From Cyclaneusma minus (Eukaryota > Ascomycota > Leotiomycetes > Marthamycetales > Marthamycetaceae), in contig JAKZHN010000077.1 in NCBI GenBank assembly GCA_037179335.1, positions 1-25,577 of the forward strand: DNA of 25,577 bases, read 5' to 3'. Of the stretch, positions 10,935 through 20,907 are shown in pieces (position 1 is the first letter of the stretch; the number at the start of each line of letters is the position of its first letter). Below the pieces are notes generated by a model that saw only the letters and a program-made list of their open reading frames with translations, made no database searches and had not been told where the DNA came from. The position numbers were made by a program, and so were the translations under genes.

Positions 10935-11619
10935 TCTTCCGGGGGTAAAGTTGCGAGACTGGTATATACGACATGGGTCATCGAATGCAGTTTTTACAGC
11001 GCTAGCGCAAGCTTCTTTCTCGCATCTTTATTCGACTTTTGCTTTGGGGATACACTTTATTATCGTTGTTTTCCATGCCTAATTTCTCTCTCAATTTCTT
11101 GCATAGCCCGGATATGCGAAAAGTCGGGAATGGTGCAATTTAGCGATACCGGATCTTCTGGGGCGCTGGGCTGCTTTTTCTTGCTTCCTTATCCCTTTTA
11201 GCTCTCTCCTGGTTTCCTCGAAACAGCGACGCTTTTTGTCTTCCTTGTTTGATTTGCTGGGATGGGTATGATATTTTGGTAACGGGGTATGTGTATGCTT
11301 TCGCATGGCTTTATGATCTTTCTTGCTGCGCATTTTTTGCTTTTCTGTTTTAAAGATGGCGCTATTATTTTGCAAGGTCTGTTTGGCTTGACAGGAGTAA
11401 GAATGTGGATTTGCTGTATATAGGTGAATGGAGTAGGGGATGGAGGTATACCAGGTGTGGCCCGAGATTTACTCACATTGATATGTGGGGAAGGGCGCTG
11501 GAAATGTACGGCGTGGCATGGTGGTTACTTAATTGATATAGTGTTTAAACTAAGATCTTGATAAATCACATCTCTAAGTGGACTCTTGAGTCTCGGTGCT
11601 CTTTGTATGCGAGCAGAAA
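10935..11619. other. Non-coding 3' flank of the SUN gene
   Basis: No gene supported. The first 150 bp are probably the SUN 3' UTR (T-rich, A/T-rich words near 11030-11060). Overlapping minus-strand ORFs at 11091-11476 are Lys-rich translations of T-rich DNA and have no domain. Confidence 0.5.
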
Positions 11620-11986
11620 TCAAAATCGTGGGGAAAAAAATAAACAGAGAAAGATAAGATCCCGTGACTTTGAGGCTTTGATGGCTCGGTTTCTAATTAG
11701 ACGGGTACCCATCTCCTCCCTCTCATGCTCGCCGCCAAATGAATATATTTCTGCATAAACGGTCACTTTGGCTAAAACAACATCCGCTTTGCCTTCGAAT
11801 ATCCGAGCCTCGTCCAGCAGACAGTCCCAATCTTGCTCGCCTGGATATCCGAAAGTCTGGCGCGGTGCCTTGATAAATGTGCGATTCTTGAATGGAATGG
11901 AGTGTATCAATTTGCTCGGCAGAAGTGTCGTGACTGAAGTTTGGGCTACTCTGATGATATTCTAAGGGGTCTGGGGGCGTAAACAT
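11620..11986 (-). pseudogene. Possible remnant of a BTB/POZ-type ORF
   Basis: A 96-codon minus-strand ORF (11910-11620) contains DEARIFEGK followed by LAKVTVYAEIYSF. The second string resembles the closing helix of fungal BTB/POZ domains, where A-K-V-x-V-x-A-E-x-Y is typical. Neither the N-terminal BTB strands nor a sensible continuation after it are visible, and an overlapping ORF in another frame (11723-11986) is equally long. If the resemblance is real, it is a decayed fragment. Low confidence. Confidence 0.25.
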
Positions 11987-12196
11987 TGTTTGGGACTCTC
12001 CCCATTAATTCTGGAAATTCGCACCACCATGTTTGCTTCGATAGCTGTGTTCTCATGGGAGGTGGGGCACCATGATAGTCTTGGAGTAATCCAGGAACTG
12101 AATAAAATGGCTGGAAGTGCGGCGCTGAATTCTGTCTTTATTAGGGTCCTTGAGATGAGCGTCTGACTGGTCATATTATGGATATTTGAGCCAGTT

Positions 12197-12535
12197 TTAC
12201 ATACGCTCTACCGCTAATACGGTTTTCTGGGAATCTTCTGCAACGGCTTCGCCGGGACTGGGCATGAAGAATTGAAGATTCACGTGCCTAGGGGAGTATG
12301 ACTTACGGGTGCCATCTTGCGCTTTTCGGAACGCTTTTTGAATCTCGGCTGCGATCAAGCCTGCCTTGGATACCTTGGTTTTGAACGGCTGTGCTGCTTT
12401 TTGCAGCTCATTGTATAAATCCCGATGCTCGCTGCTCGCCAGACTGCGAAATTTGCTTAAAGGTAGACATTGTGTCGGCTTGTTCGTTGCGCAAAGAGAC
12501 TTTTTCTTTTCTTTATTGAGGTTTGCTTTGGACAC
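12197..12535 (-). pseudogene. Decayed small gene candidate, unknown function
   Basis: On the minus strand a gene-like layout is visible. An A-rich leader precedes an ATG at 12470 in good context (ACACAATGTC), and a donor GTAAGT (near 12306) pairs with an acceptor CCCAG about 50 nt downstream. But the ATG frame stops after 20 codons at a TGA, while a neighbouring frame holds a plausible helical stretch (ELQKAAQPFKTKVSKAG...) that runs to the donor. One frameshift would join them. I do not recognise the protein. Its upstream side runs into the repeat cluster at 12580, so the long 184-codon ORF that spans both is partly repeat translation. Could also be chance. Confidence 0.3.
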
Positions 12536-12579
12536 AGATAATCGGGATGCTGAGTAGGTGTCAATAACTTGGCCAAAGA

Positions 12580-13335
12580 CGTGCGGCCTGGCGGTACCAG
12601 CTTTCCGCCTGGCGATGCCTAAAATTCGGGCGGAGCTGGCGTGGCGATGCACAAAAATCATCTGGCGCCATATACGGGAAATCAGGCACCAGCTGGCTGT
12701 TGGCGATACCAAATTTTCCAGGGCGGTTTTTCTGGCACCGCTATTTGTCAAACTTTTAGTAAAAAGAGACTAAGTCCCAATTCCCCCTTTATAGGTCGCG
12801 ATTAAAAAAAACCTTGTAAATAGGGTAATTGGACCTTGCTAATTCCAAATATCCAGTCAGAATCCCATAATTACAAAAACTTAGCTGGTTATGGATTTAT
12901 ATAATTTGGTGGTTTTGCGGACTGGCGGTGCCGGTTTCTAGCCTGGCGATGGCAGTTTTTAAGGGCGGATTTTTTGGCGATATCAGAAAATAACCCGGCG
13001 CCACGCATAAGAACTTGGATGTCTCTTAGTTATTTTAATTATCCTCAATTGCTTAAAATGCTTTAAATTACTCGGATTTAATCCAATCCCATTAATTTCT
13101 CCCAATTATTTAGAGTCTCTAATCGGAAATTGCTTTTATTGCGAGGGCCTGGCGGCGCCGGTCTCTAGCTTGGCGATGACAGTTTCTTTTTATTAAATTG
13201 CCTGGCAATATTAGCGAATCGGCTGGCACTGTATACGGGATTTCTGGCGCCAGGGAACAATTGGCGCCGACAGACTTTTTAGGGCGGTTTTTTTTGGCGA
13301 TGCCAGAGATTAGGACGCTGGTATTAGCAATAGGT
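12580..13335. repeat. Cluster of three diverged repeats built of CTGGC/GCCAG blocks
   Basis: Three related copies lie at about 12580-12745, 12915-13005 and 13138-13335. Shared blocks in order: CTGGCGGYRCCRG, then YAGCYTGGCGATGRCAG, and at the end AGGGCGGTTTTT followed by TGGCGATRYCAGA. Copies one and three also share ATACGGGA next to CTGGCGCCA. Many blocks are near-palindromes (CTGGCGCCAG near 13249 is perfect). Spacers between copies are A+T-rich (13020-13130). No transposase, terminal repeats or target-site duplication were found by eye. Likely decayed copies of a non-coding mobile or structured element. Confidence 0.6.
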
Positions 13336-13339
13336 GTTT

Positions 13340-14840
13340 TCCACAACCAAGCGTGATTTTTGCGGTAAATGGCTCTGCTAATTCCAATTAATTAAATAAG
13401 GTCACTGGCAAAATTTTTAGCATATGGGAGGAAGGAATCGAGATGGGTTGGATTGTGAATCTCCCGGCGGTTATTTGAGTAAGGAGACGGCGATGCGCGG
13501 AGTTGATGTTGCCAGGGAGGAAATTGGCTGGGTCGAATTTTCCCCTTTCAGGAGGTGAGTTTGAATGGGGAATATGGGACTCGAATATCGCCTAGCCCTT
13601 GTGTGAAGATGGGGGATTGACAAAGAACGGATTTCTCGGGGCGTCGTTAAGTGGCGTTTGATTGGTGAAGAGCCTGCGAGAAAGCATCGGGGACCAGTTA
13701 CAGAGCGATATTGCGTTTATAATGGGTGGCATCTGCATTAGCTGCTTCGCCTAGCCATTTCTTTGAGCGCCGTTTCCAGCTCCACAAGAGCAGCGCCTTA
13801 GCTAGCCTTTCCGATGCGAGCTCATACGTCCATCAACATGAAGGTACAATACTCATATTTTTCGAGGTCTTTGACTCCATTGGTATATGCGGTCCTGACC
13901 TCCTGCGTATTCACATCTCGCTAGAAATCGAGGCAGACATTCCAAGGTGTCTAGCGATGAGGTGCAGCAACCGCCGCCTAACAAGCACGGTACTTCATCT
14001 TTCGATACCGATATTACGTGTGGGAGTATGTGAATATATTGGGTCCTGTGTCTCGATTGTCGTATTGCTAAGTATCCAGCGCCCTCTAAGGGCCTCGAAA
14101 GAAAACATACCGATCAGCAGGCTTCCGGAGATGGGTGTGATGCCGACCGAACAAGAGAACTAAACACTGAAGCATAATATATCTGGTTCCCAAAGGGGGT
14201 ACACGGCGAGTCGCCAATACTTCGTGGGCTCTTCAATCAGTCACAGTATCAGTCAAAAGCCTTAGAGTCGATTGACAAAGAGAATGAGCGGTGCCAAAAA
14301 AAAGTAGGTGCTGGCACATCGTGTCTCCTTCTCGCTGTTGTTCGCTATAGGTGGTAGACCGGCTTGTTGTTGACGCCCCCTAAGCCTGTACATCATAGTC
14401 AGCTAGGATGCATCTAAAGAAGTACTGCAATCTCATCACTGCTTCTTTTAGTCTTTGTCTCGTGTATTTGTTGCCAGTATCCAAAGAGTTCTGAGGGAAG
14501 AAAATGCTGGCATCACCGTACCAGCTGATGGCCGCGGAGTTGCTTTGGGAAAAAAAGAAAAGAGGTCAAAGAGGCAGTCAATGTCGCGGTCAACAGCAGG
14601 ACTAAGCTCGACTTGGCCCCATGTAGTTGGTCAGGCGATGAAAATACACCGCCGAGGCCTCACTAACAAGTTGGCCACTTTTGCTGCCGATTCGCAGGAG
14701 CGTCCTTGAATCTAATGTTGTCTAGCAAATACCCTCCCAAAATGATCAGAGTCACTCATTCGTCCAGAGTCATTTCCACAAGCTTCCAACGGGAACAGGC
14801 CCCCCTTCTTTGTTTTGCCATCGACTGTTCATCTGATGGG
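13340..14840. other. Gene-poor interval
   Basis: No supported gene. The longest plus-strand ORF (13726-14163) starts at GTG and lacks any recognisable motif; another at 14455-14709 starts at TTG. The stretch is mixed-composition sequence with frequent stops in all frames, consistent with decayed coding or mobile DNA. Confidence 0.5.
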
Positions 14841-14844
14841 CAGC

Positions 14845-15038
14845 TACGAAATAAATACCCGCAAGACTTCCTCACATAGTCAGCTCATCACTCATTCCTT
14901 CCCAATCGTTGCCTATTAGGCTGTATCCGTGTCGCAATCCACCGTCATCTACCGAAATGGCTTCTCCTATTCGTCACTACGACAACGTTCAGCGCTTTCC
15001 TGACTGTTCGGCTCGCTATTTTCAATCACACTGAAATC
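14845..15038 (+). promoter_or_regulatory. Promoter/leader with upstream ORF before the 15039 gene
   Basis: A TATA-like AAATAAATACCCGC lies near 14850. It is followed by C/T-rich sequence with CATCACTCATTCC, a typical ascomycete core promoter look. A 25-codon upstream ORF (ATG 14957, TGA 15032-15034) ends 4 nt before the ATG at 15039. If transcribed it would be expected to limit translation of the main frame; alternatively it is a frame-shifted old N-terminus. Confidence 0.4.
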
Positions 15039-17728
15039 ATGGCCGACCCAAACAGCTCCGGAAATACTCTTAGCCTCGATACGCCAATCTCCCCCAGCCT
15101 CCGAGAAAGTTGGCGATCTGAATTAGAGCCAATCGGCGACCCACGCAAAGATATCTAAATCGACAGGAAGTGGGCATCACTGGCGAAAGTTGATCCGGAA
15201 AGCGAACGTTATGTGGACAGGGTACTTGAAGTAACCAGGGAAAATACGATGGCCACGAGAATCTTCAAGCAAGTGTCGGAAATGGAAGGAAAAGCCCGCA
15301 CGAGAATATCCAACATCTTGGGAGACTTTGATGCATTGCAGAATATCCTGACGAGACACGAAGAACGGGTGCGAAAACGATGGTCAAAGATGAATGCATC
15401 AAACCGCCAAAAACTTCTATCTACTGCTTGGGGTTCCGACATGACCAAACGTCACCGCCCAGACTATCATGCTATGCAGCGGCGTCGGAAGCTCGCAGAG
15501 CGATTGCAGGATATCACTACTTTCGATGAGGAGTCCCGGGAGTACTACATGTGGCCGTCCATCAGCTTGGAAGATCTGGCGGAGGGGAAGACGTTGCTTT
15601 TATTCTTGAATAGCCGGGGCCGAAACCACCCTCACAAGTTCCTACATTCCGATTTCGAGGATACCACTCTCGGGCAAAGTTTGGGTATAACGCTTCCATT
15701 CGTATGTGATCACAAGATGCTGTTTGGTGAAGCCCCTGGCTGCTACGGCATTATAACACCCGCAGAAATGATGTCTGTAACTTGGTCCGAATTTGGAAAC
15801 GTAACGCCGATGGATGCCGGTGCTGCCTGCGCAACCTTGGCAAAACAGGAGCGGATCTATGCCTTCTTGTTATCATGTGTTCGACAGTTGGCAGTGAATT
15901 CGACCCTGCAATTGACCGATTTGATGACCAGCCCACCTCTCCCAGATCCAGGTCCGGTATACTCGAGAGATCAAGAATTCCCGTCGCTCGTAGACGTTAT
16001 AGTTATGGCACAGGCTCCCTACAGAGTGCCTACCGACCTGAACCTGGAATACCTTCTTGAGATATTTACAGCAGAGAGAGATGCCGCAGAAGAACATATA
16101 TTGTCTCTGAGAGAAGACCCTGGGTACTTTGAAACTGTGTGCCACGAAGCGATGGAGCACAGTGGTGAATGGGTGAAGGACTTGGGCGGTAGAGTGCACT
16201 CTGATTTCGAGTCGCAGTCCAAACGATGGAATGCAGTCCTAGCTAGAGTGGTTACAGCTGCATATCCCGAGTATCTTTCGAATTGCGGCTTAATTGACAG
16301 CATTGAGAAGCTCTCCGAGTTGGAAAAGAGATTCCCTCTGCGCATGCCATCGACTACTCAGCCACCCGATGAGTTCAATCTAGCGTTTATTCGACTTTTT
16401 GATGACATCGAGCGTGGGATAAAAACTGCTTGTCGCCAACTTGAGCATGCCTCAGCCTCGCCTGACCTTCGTTCTCTGTTCTATCGAGACCCAACTGTCG
16501 AGACAAAGTCGTCCGCTTTGACTTCACGTCCAGCTTTACTCCCGAGGAAGGGGCACGAGGATGACGAGCTGATCCGTATCCTCACTGTACTGCAAGATCC
16601 CGAAAGCGCCGGCATGGAGTATTGGTCTGCTTTAGGTGTATATCGGCACCTCATGAAAAACGAGGGGCAACGCAAGCGGATTTCTATATGGATAGAGCAT
16701 CGGATCGATCGAATTTCGCTGCTGGCGGAAGCACAACGACGCCTATATTCATACCAGCCGTACTCCAGGGTCATGATGATGGTAGTTCGAGTCATGCCCA
16801 AGTATCAGAAAGTAGCCCAGGACTTGACTGAGAACTATCACGAGGTACATCGCACTTCGATGCGCGGTCTCGCCCAAAGTTTCGACGCGCTGTCCAAATT
16901 CGGGGATCCTTCCAACAAACGATTTCACTATCCTTCGGACAAGCGTCGATCAAAGGAAAATGTCGAGGCCATGAGGCAAGCTGAACAGAACCTTGATCTG
17001 TTTTGGAAGTTTGTAGACCAGCATATGCGTGATGATAACAAGGTGCCATTGAATCAAGTCTTGATAGATACGAAGTTCGAATCATGGCAGGTCGAGCGCA
17101 CTCCTGAGTGGGTAGAACCACCCCCAGAGCCTGGTTTCTTGTCGACTAGAACTGCGGAGATTCAGACATACTTTTCCGACCTCCAGTTGGATGCGCCATC
17201 GAAACCAATTATCCGACCCGTACGGGTGAAGTCCAAAACCAAAGGCATAGCCCATGCCAGAAACAAATCGTCCACTTCAGGCCTTGTTGACACTCCAGCT
17301 TCCCCAAACACCGATTGACCAGAGACCTATACCGGTACACAAGCACATCTCCCACTGGCTATACCATTCCACTCCAGGCTCGCGACTACAACACTGTTGT
17401 ACGACTTTTCTTTGTTCCGGATACGTCTGATCATCCTGGCGAAGTAGCATGGAAAGATTTCCTACGCGCTATGGCTGCCATAGGTTTCTGTCCAGAGAAA
17501 TTGAGTGGGTCTATTTGGCATATGAGACCTGGTCCTGATTTGAAGGAACGATTGGAAAGAGTGGGGATATCAGGAGAAGAAAGTGAAACGAACAAGCGGC
17601 GGGTTAGGAGTCTTCACCTCCACGAGCCTCATCCTGTCCCGAAGCTTTCCTATGGCATCGGACGGCGGATTGACAAGAGACTCTAGAAGATCTATGGATG
17701 GAATGCCGATGTGTTTGTAAGGAAATGA
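15039..17728 (+). pseudogene. Conserved fungal protein of unknown function, interrupted frame
   Basis: Member of a large ascomycete family of unknown function; I know it from its C-terminal signature (a PGE.xW.DFL.AM stretch, then HEPHP, then RR...RL..YGW). From ATG 15039 the frame reads 39 codons including ELEPIGDPRKDI, hits TAA at 15156-15158, then continues in the same frame without a break to a TGA at 17316-17318 (about 720 codons). The conserved tail follows in another frame from about 17320: VRLFFVPD...PGEVAWKDFLRAM...HEPHPVPK...GRRIDKRL. A TAG at 17684-17686 interrupts it before KIYGWNADVFV (stop at 17726). The frame change near 17290-17318 could be a small indel or an intron with a poor donor (GTCCAC 17270 to CCAG 17322). 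A shorter product could begin at ATG 15249. Two stops within conserved sequence favour a recent pseudogene. Confidence 0.65.
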
Positions 17729-18433
17729 TAAAAGTCAAGTCTTTGACCATTTGTAGGCTAGAAGAGGAAAATGGAAAAGTGTATTGCACTGAGTAAGATT
17801 GTTGGGTTTGGTTGATCCTGGGTAGAGAAAAAGTTGAAGAAGAGATATAAAGGGAGCGGGAAAAAAAGAGAGGGAGTCTACGGCTGCCGACTGGTAATGA
17901 TGTGGATTTGGGAAGTATGTTTTTGCGTGTGCGAACCCAATCCGATCAATGCAGTCATGACAGCCCGCTGCCCTCACGTCTTCGCATACTAGGTATCGTT
18001 CAAAAGCATACGTGTGAAGCAGAAAAGCCTTAATAATTCGCTACAGGAGAGGGATCTGCCCAAGCAAATCCTTGCAACAGTGTCACGGCTGTCACCTCCA
18101 AATACGAAGCTTCCTGATCGCAAGTACGTACATTCCGCTTCCTGCCATGCTTCAGGCTCATGTAAGAGCAGTGTACAGGATTCTCTCGGTTCGAGCCGTC
18201 AGGCTTAGAAGAGTGTCGGTGGAGGCTCATCCCAGGCAGAGATCCCAGAAGAATTCCAGTAAGAAAACAAAATAAAATCCGAGTCGTAGGCGGAGACTGT
18301 GTTTGCTGCAATGCCATCGTTACTTGACGTAAGTCCATCCCCTGATTTTCATTCTCGAGGTTGCCGCTCTCAAGTCGGAGTCCTCGAATTGGCTGGAGGA
18401 GGCTAGTCCCACTCAAATAAAAACAGTTCGGCA
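17729..18433. other. Non-coding interval between convergent genes
   Basis: No gene supported. It lies between the 3' ends of the plus-strand interrupted gene and the minus-strand F-box-like gene. The 135-codon minus ORF at 18030-18437 begins inside the duplicated ATGATGCCGA element and has no recognisable domain. Confidence 0.5.
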
Positions 18434-18515
18434 TCATACCCGTCGCCAGTCGAGGTCTCCACCATCTGCAAAGTAATTCTCGGCATCATACCAGTCGCCA
18501 GCCTAGGTCTCTCCT
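18429..18515. repeat. Imperfect direct repeat, about 34 bp, period 52
   Basis: CGGCATCATACC-GTCGCCAG followed by an AGGTCTC-containing stretch occurs at about 18429-18461 and again at about 18481-18515. On the minus strand both copies read GACTGG...TATGATGCCGA and, in the first, encode DWYDAE just downstream of the F-box-like gene's stop codon. This suggests a duplicated piece of a former protein tail. Confidence 0.7.
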
Positions 18516-18535
18516 TCATCATCAGTGTCGCTGTC

Positions 18536-19970
18536 CTATTCATCCCTAGGTTGCCCGTAAGGCCAATTTCCGGATTTCATAGTCGCGCAATCGTGTGAAA
18601 ATAACGTGCGGAGTACTTTCTCCCTTCTCCTTGGGGATCGATTTGCCGAGAACACTTGAACTAGGTGTGCACACGTCGTTGGATAGGTTCGAAGTAACTC
18701 AGTCCACACTCTTCTCTCGTCGGTCAGACTTGGCTGAAGTTGTCTGAGGACAGAAACATGCTCACAGGCATATACGCGTCTCTTCATTGTCTCCTTGTCA
18801 TTCTCGTAAGGCAGTTCTGGCCTCCCTTGGACAATTCCCCACAGAATCGGTCCGGGACCTCGTAGCTTGATCGGTTCCAAAACTCTGTCGGTATTTTGCA
18901 CAAGAATTGCAGTAGCCTCTCCATATGTACCGCCATCTTTGATTGCTTCCTGCAACTCTATGCTCGCACAATACCCAGCTGCGCCATTTGGGGATTCGGT
19001 ATAGAAACCTGGCAGTCCAGTGACAAGCAAGGAATCAAGGTGCCTACTCACAGCATTATGACGATTGATCCAACGGGGAAAGCCTTCCCCGAGTTGCCAC
19101 GGGAATTGGACCTCACCAACAAAGTTCACCAGATCAATTCTCAAAAATCTTAGCTGCGGAAATACTAGCCTGTTGTCCTCGTCGCCAAGGGCCATGAGAA
19201 AGTCTCGAAGCTGATGCCAGCAGTGGCCTTGCAAGTGAGACTCTCCCGGTTCTAGTTCGGAAGCCAATGGAGGCCTCGCAATCGTTCTGATGTGAAGTTC
19301 TCGCAAGTCGCCCTCGGAAACGAACTGCTTTGAGATTACCACGTTATCGGTACATTCATAATAACGACCGACGATCCGCAGCGTTACATCCTCAAACTTG
19401 TCTCTTATCTTCCGATCAAGCTTGATGAAGTTGTTTAGAGCCTCAGGCTGGGTGAAGATAAACTTGTTGTTCTGCCAGAGGTATTTTGTACCTTCCGCAT
19501 GATAGGCCTTGCAAGTTTGAAGGAAGTGGATGGCGATACAATTCCCGCGGGCCTCTTCGGCAGTGAGATGCTCCTTGTGTTTTTTGTACAGGGGGTCAAA
19601 GATTGGGTAGGGACTGGACATTGCGAATTTGAGGATGCGAAGCTGCAATTCCACAGGCAGTGCGGGCGTCTTCCTGTGACCGCCGCAAGTGATGCAATGG
19701 CTGAGAATGCGATTTGCATCCTGCAATGCCTTTCTCAGGGTGTGGGAAACTTGGAGAGAAAAGCTCAAACTCAAGTTTACTATTCTCTTGATTGTTGTCT
19801 CGTCAGGACGAGGTTCGAGGGGCTCGTCAACACCAGGGTCGAGGGGCTCGTCAAGGCGGGCACGGCGGCCGCCCACATCTTGGATACGATGCTGTAAATC
19901 AGGTCAGCACCTTTATGGGATACAATGCTTTGCGCTCACTTACGGGAAGGTAGCGCGGTGCTGAAGTCAT
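18536..19970 (-). CDS. F-box-like protein
   Basis: Two exons: 19970-19944 encodes only nine residues (MTSAPRYLP), then a 52-nt intron (GTAAGT...GCTGAC...TTTACAG) leads to 19891-18536. The product is 460 residues. An F-box-like LPVELQLRILKFAM is at residues 87-100, followed by the usual fungal pattern of a family member that lists locally conserved residues (FLQTCKAYHAEGTKYLW...N..F.F). Such proteins usually link substrates to an SCF ubiquitin ligase, though many fungal F-box-like proteins are uncharacterised. No C-terminal repeats (LRR/WD40) are obvious. The ATG at 19970 has good context (CACAATGA), and the splice join keeps frame; without it the long frame has no ATG near its beginning. Near the N-terminus a 24-bp duplication encodes LDEPLDP/VDEPLEP. 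Odd: the frame continues past the TAG as an acidic tail (see findings). Confidence 0.8.
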
Positions 19971-20907
19971 TGTGAAGGCGGTGAATAGTCGCTCGTGGGA
20001 AGTTGTGGACTGTGCGCACAGGAAACAGCTTGGAGGGAATGGTCAATTCCGCAGAATTCTGCCCCGGCGAGTACACCTTGTGGTTGGGGATGATGAGATG
20101 TATGTTGAACGAATGATGGGTGATGGTAGCCGTCGAAAGCAATGATTGGTATCAATGGTTGCGAGTATTAGTGAGTGTGGAGATGTTGCACATTCGAGTG
20201 GGAAGTTCTTCTGCTGAAGTAGGTGGTGGGCAGAACAACACAGAGTGCTTCCTTCCTTCCTCCAGTTCTCAAATTGGGTTCAGATGGTTGTCGAATCACG
20301 AATTTTGGGGCAAGCGCTGCTCCCTATTACGTTGAGCCGCGAGACATCAATCTGGGCACTGGATGTTCATGTACCCGAACCATATCCCAAAATTGATGGC
20401 TGAAACGTCAATAAGGTGGGAAGGAATGAGAACCCTACATCCAAGGGCAGCCTGACCGCTTAGACTCTCCTTCGTCAACAATCCACACGAACCAGATGAT
20501 GATGGCCAGAAATAAACGAGATGACAACAACCGAATTACTAGTAATATCAATATGCAGCTTTGATCTTCAGGTCGCCAACATTCGTTGCTACAAATGAGA
20601 AAGACGAGATTCATCATTCAGCATCCTTTCTTAAACTCTCGGCTTCCACAAGCCCATGCTCCCTTGCCGTATTATACATATTTCGCTTCTCGAAGCACCC
20701 TTTGCTCGCTAGTTACCATCGACAAATGAAACACTGAGTTTATCGTATATACCGACAAGAATCATACAACAAATTCGTAGCTGAAGCAGATCCGTGACGC
20801 TTTTCCGAGTCACTGGTAGATCTCGCCATACAAGCAGCACAGCACGAGATCTTTCCCTACTAGCCAGCCACCTCAATGCCCACAAGAAGCAACTGCCAAA
20901 CTGGCCC
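19971..20907. promoter_or_regulatory. Intergenic: F-box-like gene promoter and RGS-LOV gene 3' flank
   Basis: Both neighbours are on the minus strand, so the left part (about 19971-20350) should contain the F-box-like promoter and the right part (about 20600-20907) the 3' UTR of the photoreceptor gene. No ORF with a recognisable domain is present. No tRNA was seen. Confidence 0.5.

Noticed and set aside
13726..14163. 145-codon plus-strand ORF in the gene-poor island
   Set aside because: Starts at GTG, no recognisable motif, no splice signals that extend it.
18030..18437. 135-codon minus-strand ORF
   Set aside because: Begins inside a duplicated ATGATGCCGA element and has no domain; more likely 3' flank of the F-box-like gene.
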